A program made the translations under genes and the position numbers. The notes beneath the pieces are model-generated. The model was not told where the DNA came from and made no database searches. It was given only the letters and a program-made list of their open reading frames with translations. A stretch of DNA of 64,000 bases, from the NCBI RefSeq assembly GCF_014873875.1, contig NZ_JADBEM010000001.1, forward strand, positions 5,084,001 through 5,148,000. Direction: 5' to 3'. Position 1 is the first letter of the stretch. Every line of letters starts with the position of its first letter. This document shows positions 62,263-64,000 of this stretch, piece after piece. The stretch is from Actinopolymorpha pittospori (lineage in GTDB: Bacteria > Actinomycetota > Actinomycetes > Propionibacteriales > Actinopolymorphaceae).

Positions 62263-64000
62263 TCATGCCGACCGGCGGAACCCTCGCCTGGACCGGAGGT
62301 AGTCGGACACGACGAAATCACCCAAGCTGGTCAGGTCGGGCGTGAACACCCGGCCCCCGCTTCGCCGCGCGACCGCATCGACGAATCGGGCCAGACCCTC
62401 GTCCTCACCGAGCATGAAGAGGTTGAGCGTGGCGCCGTACCTCGCCAGCGCGTCGACCTCCTTGATCGTCGCGCGAAGCGTCTCGTGCGTCGTCGGCCAG
62501 GAGAAGAACGGCGAGCCGTCCGGCTCCAGGTGCGCGGTGGGTTCGCCGTCCGTGACGACCAGGATCACCGGCTCCGCGTCGGGATGCCGCCGTACGTGTC
62601 GCCCGGCGAGCATGAGCGCGTGCTGGAGATTGGTGCCCTGGATCCAGTCGGGCTCGATGTCGGCCAGCTGGACGGGGGAGAGGCGGCGGGCCACCCGGTC
62701 GAAACCGATGATCTCCAGCGCGTCCTGCCGGAACCGGGTCGCGATCAGGTGGGACAGCGCGAGCGCGGTCTGCTTCATCGGGCCCCAGCGGCCCTCCTGG
62801 ACCATGGAGTACGACAGGTCGACGCACAGCGCGACCGCGGCGGAGGAACGGCGTTCGGTCTCGGCGATCGCGAAGTCCTCCACCGACAGCGACACCGAGG
62901 AGCGGCGCTCCGTCGCCGACCGGAGTACGGCGTTGTGGACCGTCCGCGTCGCGTCGATCGGGTGCTCGTCGCCGAAGCGCCACTCCCGGCTGCTCCCGGT
63001 CGGCTCGTCGGCCGCGCCGGTGCGGTGGTCGTCGTGGTCGCCGCGCCCGCTGGTGGAGATCTGCTGGAAGACCCGCCGCAGGGCGGCCTCGCCGAGTCGG
63101 CGGAGCGCCTTCGGGGTGAGGCGGAGGCCGTCGGAGCCCCTGGCGACGTAGCCCTGCCGCTCGAGCTCGCGCTCCAGGTCGCGCAACGCCCGCATGTCGA
63201 TCGCCGCCTCGGAGCCGAGCTGGCGTTCCAACGCCTCGACGTCCACGTCGTCGAGGGTCGCGCCGGGGTGTTCCTGGCCGAGCTGTTCGCTGAGTGCCTC
63301 CAGGTCGGCGAGGTCGGCGACCGCCTCGACCGCCTCGCCGTAGCCGAGTGGCTGCTGTCCTCGCATCCGGGCGCGGCTGTCCCAGTCGAGGCCGGGCCGG
63401 AGCGCGCGCAGGTTGTCGCGGAGTTGTCCGAGCTGGGAGGCGAGGTCCGCGTCGCCGAGTGCCTGTGCCATCAGCTGGGCCAGCTCGTCGCGCTGCTGCG
63501 GCGACAACGACCGCATCAGGCGTTCGGCCGCGGCGGCGCGTCGTGCCAGCAGATCGACGAGTTCGTCGGTGTTGGCGGGGTTCTCGGGGAAGAACTCCCC
63601 GTGCCGTTCCATGAACTGCGCGAACCGGTCGGTCGTGTCCTCACCGCGGGCGTGCGCGGCGAGCAGCGGGTTGAGGTCGCCGAGCATGTCGCGGACGGCC
63701 TGGCTCGCGGCCGGGTCCTCGCCGGACAGTGCCTGCTTCATCCCGGCGAACTGCGCGTCGAGTACCTCCCGGCGCAGCATCGCCTGGATCTGTTCGTAGG
63801 TCTGCCGACCCTCCTGCGAACGCCAGTTGTACGGCGAGAGCTCACGCACCGCGCGAGCCGTGTCGTCAGGGAGCGTGTCGAGCTCCATCTCCTGGAGTCG
63901 CGCGTCGTCACTCGGGTCACGCGCCAGGGTGTCCTTCTCGGCGGCGAGCGCCTGGTCGAGCATCTGGCGTACGCGGTCGAGGGTTCCGGCCAGGTCGCCG
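62263..64000 (-). CDS. VWA-domain (CoxE-like) protein, 5' end outside window
   Basis: The frame is open past the window edge, so the start is not visible; at least 579 residues are encoded. The N-terminal two thirds are helical and charged (ELSPYNWRSQEGRQTYEQIQ, RLMRSLSPQQRDELAQLMAQ). The C-terminal von Willebrand A domain has the MIDAS motif DLSYSM (DxSxS), TNLQHALMLAG and VVTDGEPTAH. Relatives work with MoxR-type AAA+ ATPases, whose gene is often the next one upstream. It is downstream-adjacent to orn. Confidence 0.85.
   Translation of the reverse strand, partial: GDLAGTLDRVRQMLDQALAAEKDTLARDPSDDARLQEMELDTLPDDTARAVRELSPYNWRSQEGRQTYEQIQAMLRREVLDAQFAGMKQALSGEDPAASQAVRDMLGDLNPLLAAHARGEDTTDRFAQFMERHGEFFPENPANTDELVDLLARRAAAAERLMRSLSPQQRDELAQLMAQALGDADLASQLGQLRDNLRALRPGLDWDSRARMRGQQPLGYGEAVEAVADLADLEALSEQLGQEHPGATLDDVDVEALERQLGSEAAIDMRALRDLERELERQGYVARGSDGLRLTPKALRRLGEAALRRVFQQISTSGRGDHDDHRTGAADEPTGSSREWRFGDEHPIDATRTVHNAVLRSATERRSSVSLSVEDFAIAETERRSSAAVALCVDLSYSMVQEGRWGPMKQTALALSHLIATRFRQDALEIIGFDRVARRLSPVQLADIEPDWIQGTNLQHALMLAGRHVRRHPDAEPVILVVTDGEPTAHLEPDGSPFFSWPTTHETLRATIKEVDALARYGATLNLFMLGEDEGLARFVDAVARRSGGRVFTPDLTSLGDFVVSDYLRSRRGFRRSA

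Overview
The window is GC-rich DNA with many GTG starts, actinobacterial protein families and a dnaK-grpE-dnaJ-cbpM-clpB gene order, so the host is almost certainly a high-GC actinomycete (Actinomycetota). I cannot fix the genus. Two kinds of DNA meet here. The right edge (61.4-64 kb) looks like core chromosome: tRNA-His(GTG), oligoribonuclease and a VWA-domain protein. Everything to the left looks like an accessory island dense in insertion sequences, gene fragments and single-base frameshifts. A tyrosine integrase (60.07-61.30 kb) sits directly against the 3' end of tRNA-His, the usual boundary arrangement of an integrated element.

Layout. 1-11.5 kb: a truncated S9 peptidase, a frameshifted IS1380 element, an aminoglycoside phosphotransferase-like gene, half an ABC transporter, an IS630 element, a frameshifted SUKH (SMI1/KNR4) gene, an alpha/beta hydrolase, an ISL3 element and an IS21 element. 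11.5-27 kb: a damaged HAD hydrolase, an Imm1-type immunity gene, a clean IS1380 copy with a 4-bp target duplication, a secreted YncE/phosphoesterase protein, a secreted endonuclease/exonuclease/phosphatase-fold protein, phage-like remnants and IS fragments. 25.9-40.0 kb: a stress-tolerance block comprising a damaged DUF1931 gene, a Clp-fold proteinase, dnaK, grpE, cbpA-type dnaJ, cbpM, clpB, a thioredoxin, a frameshifted UBP-type zinc finger, a fusion of a cyclic-nucleotide-binding domain to a thioredoxin-reductase-like domain, a DUF2267 protein, acetate kinase and hsp20. Half-sites resembling the HspR operator lie upstream of dnaK and of hsp20.

40.8-60.0 kb: a 19,050-bp interval bounded by two direct repeats of about 134 bp. 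Each carries the 3' part of a tRNA-Lys(TTT)-like sequence. Inside are broken integrase, IS110 and carboxymuconolactone-decarboxylase pieces, a TSUP permease, a ChrB-like gene, a YkvA-domain gene and a cation-efflux fragment. A 7.26-kb nest of mobile elements follows: an IS3 element was hit separately by IS110, by IS630 and by a second IS3, and that second IS3 carries a group II intron inside its own transposase gene. After the nest come an ISL3 remnant, a SAM-dependent methyltransferase, another broken hydrolase, a lipoprotein and a large secreted sortilin/BNR-repeat protein.

How it works together. The chaperone block can plausibly form a disaggregation and refolding unit (ClpB with DnaK-GrpE-DnaJ, Hsp20 as holdase) with redox partners and acetate kinase nearby for stress metabolism. 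Most of the rest records repeated insertion and deletion: several IS junctions have flanks that do not match each other, which points to IS-mediated deletions. Many genes are disabled by one base. The sequence alone cannot tell decay from assembly error in those cases.
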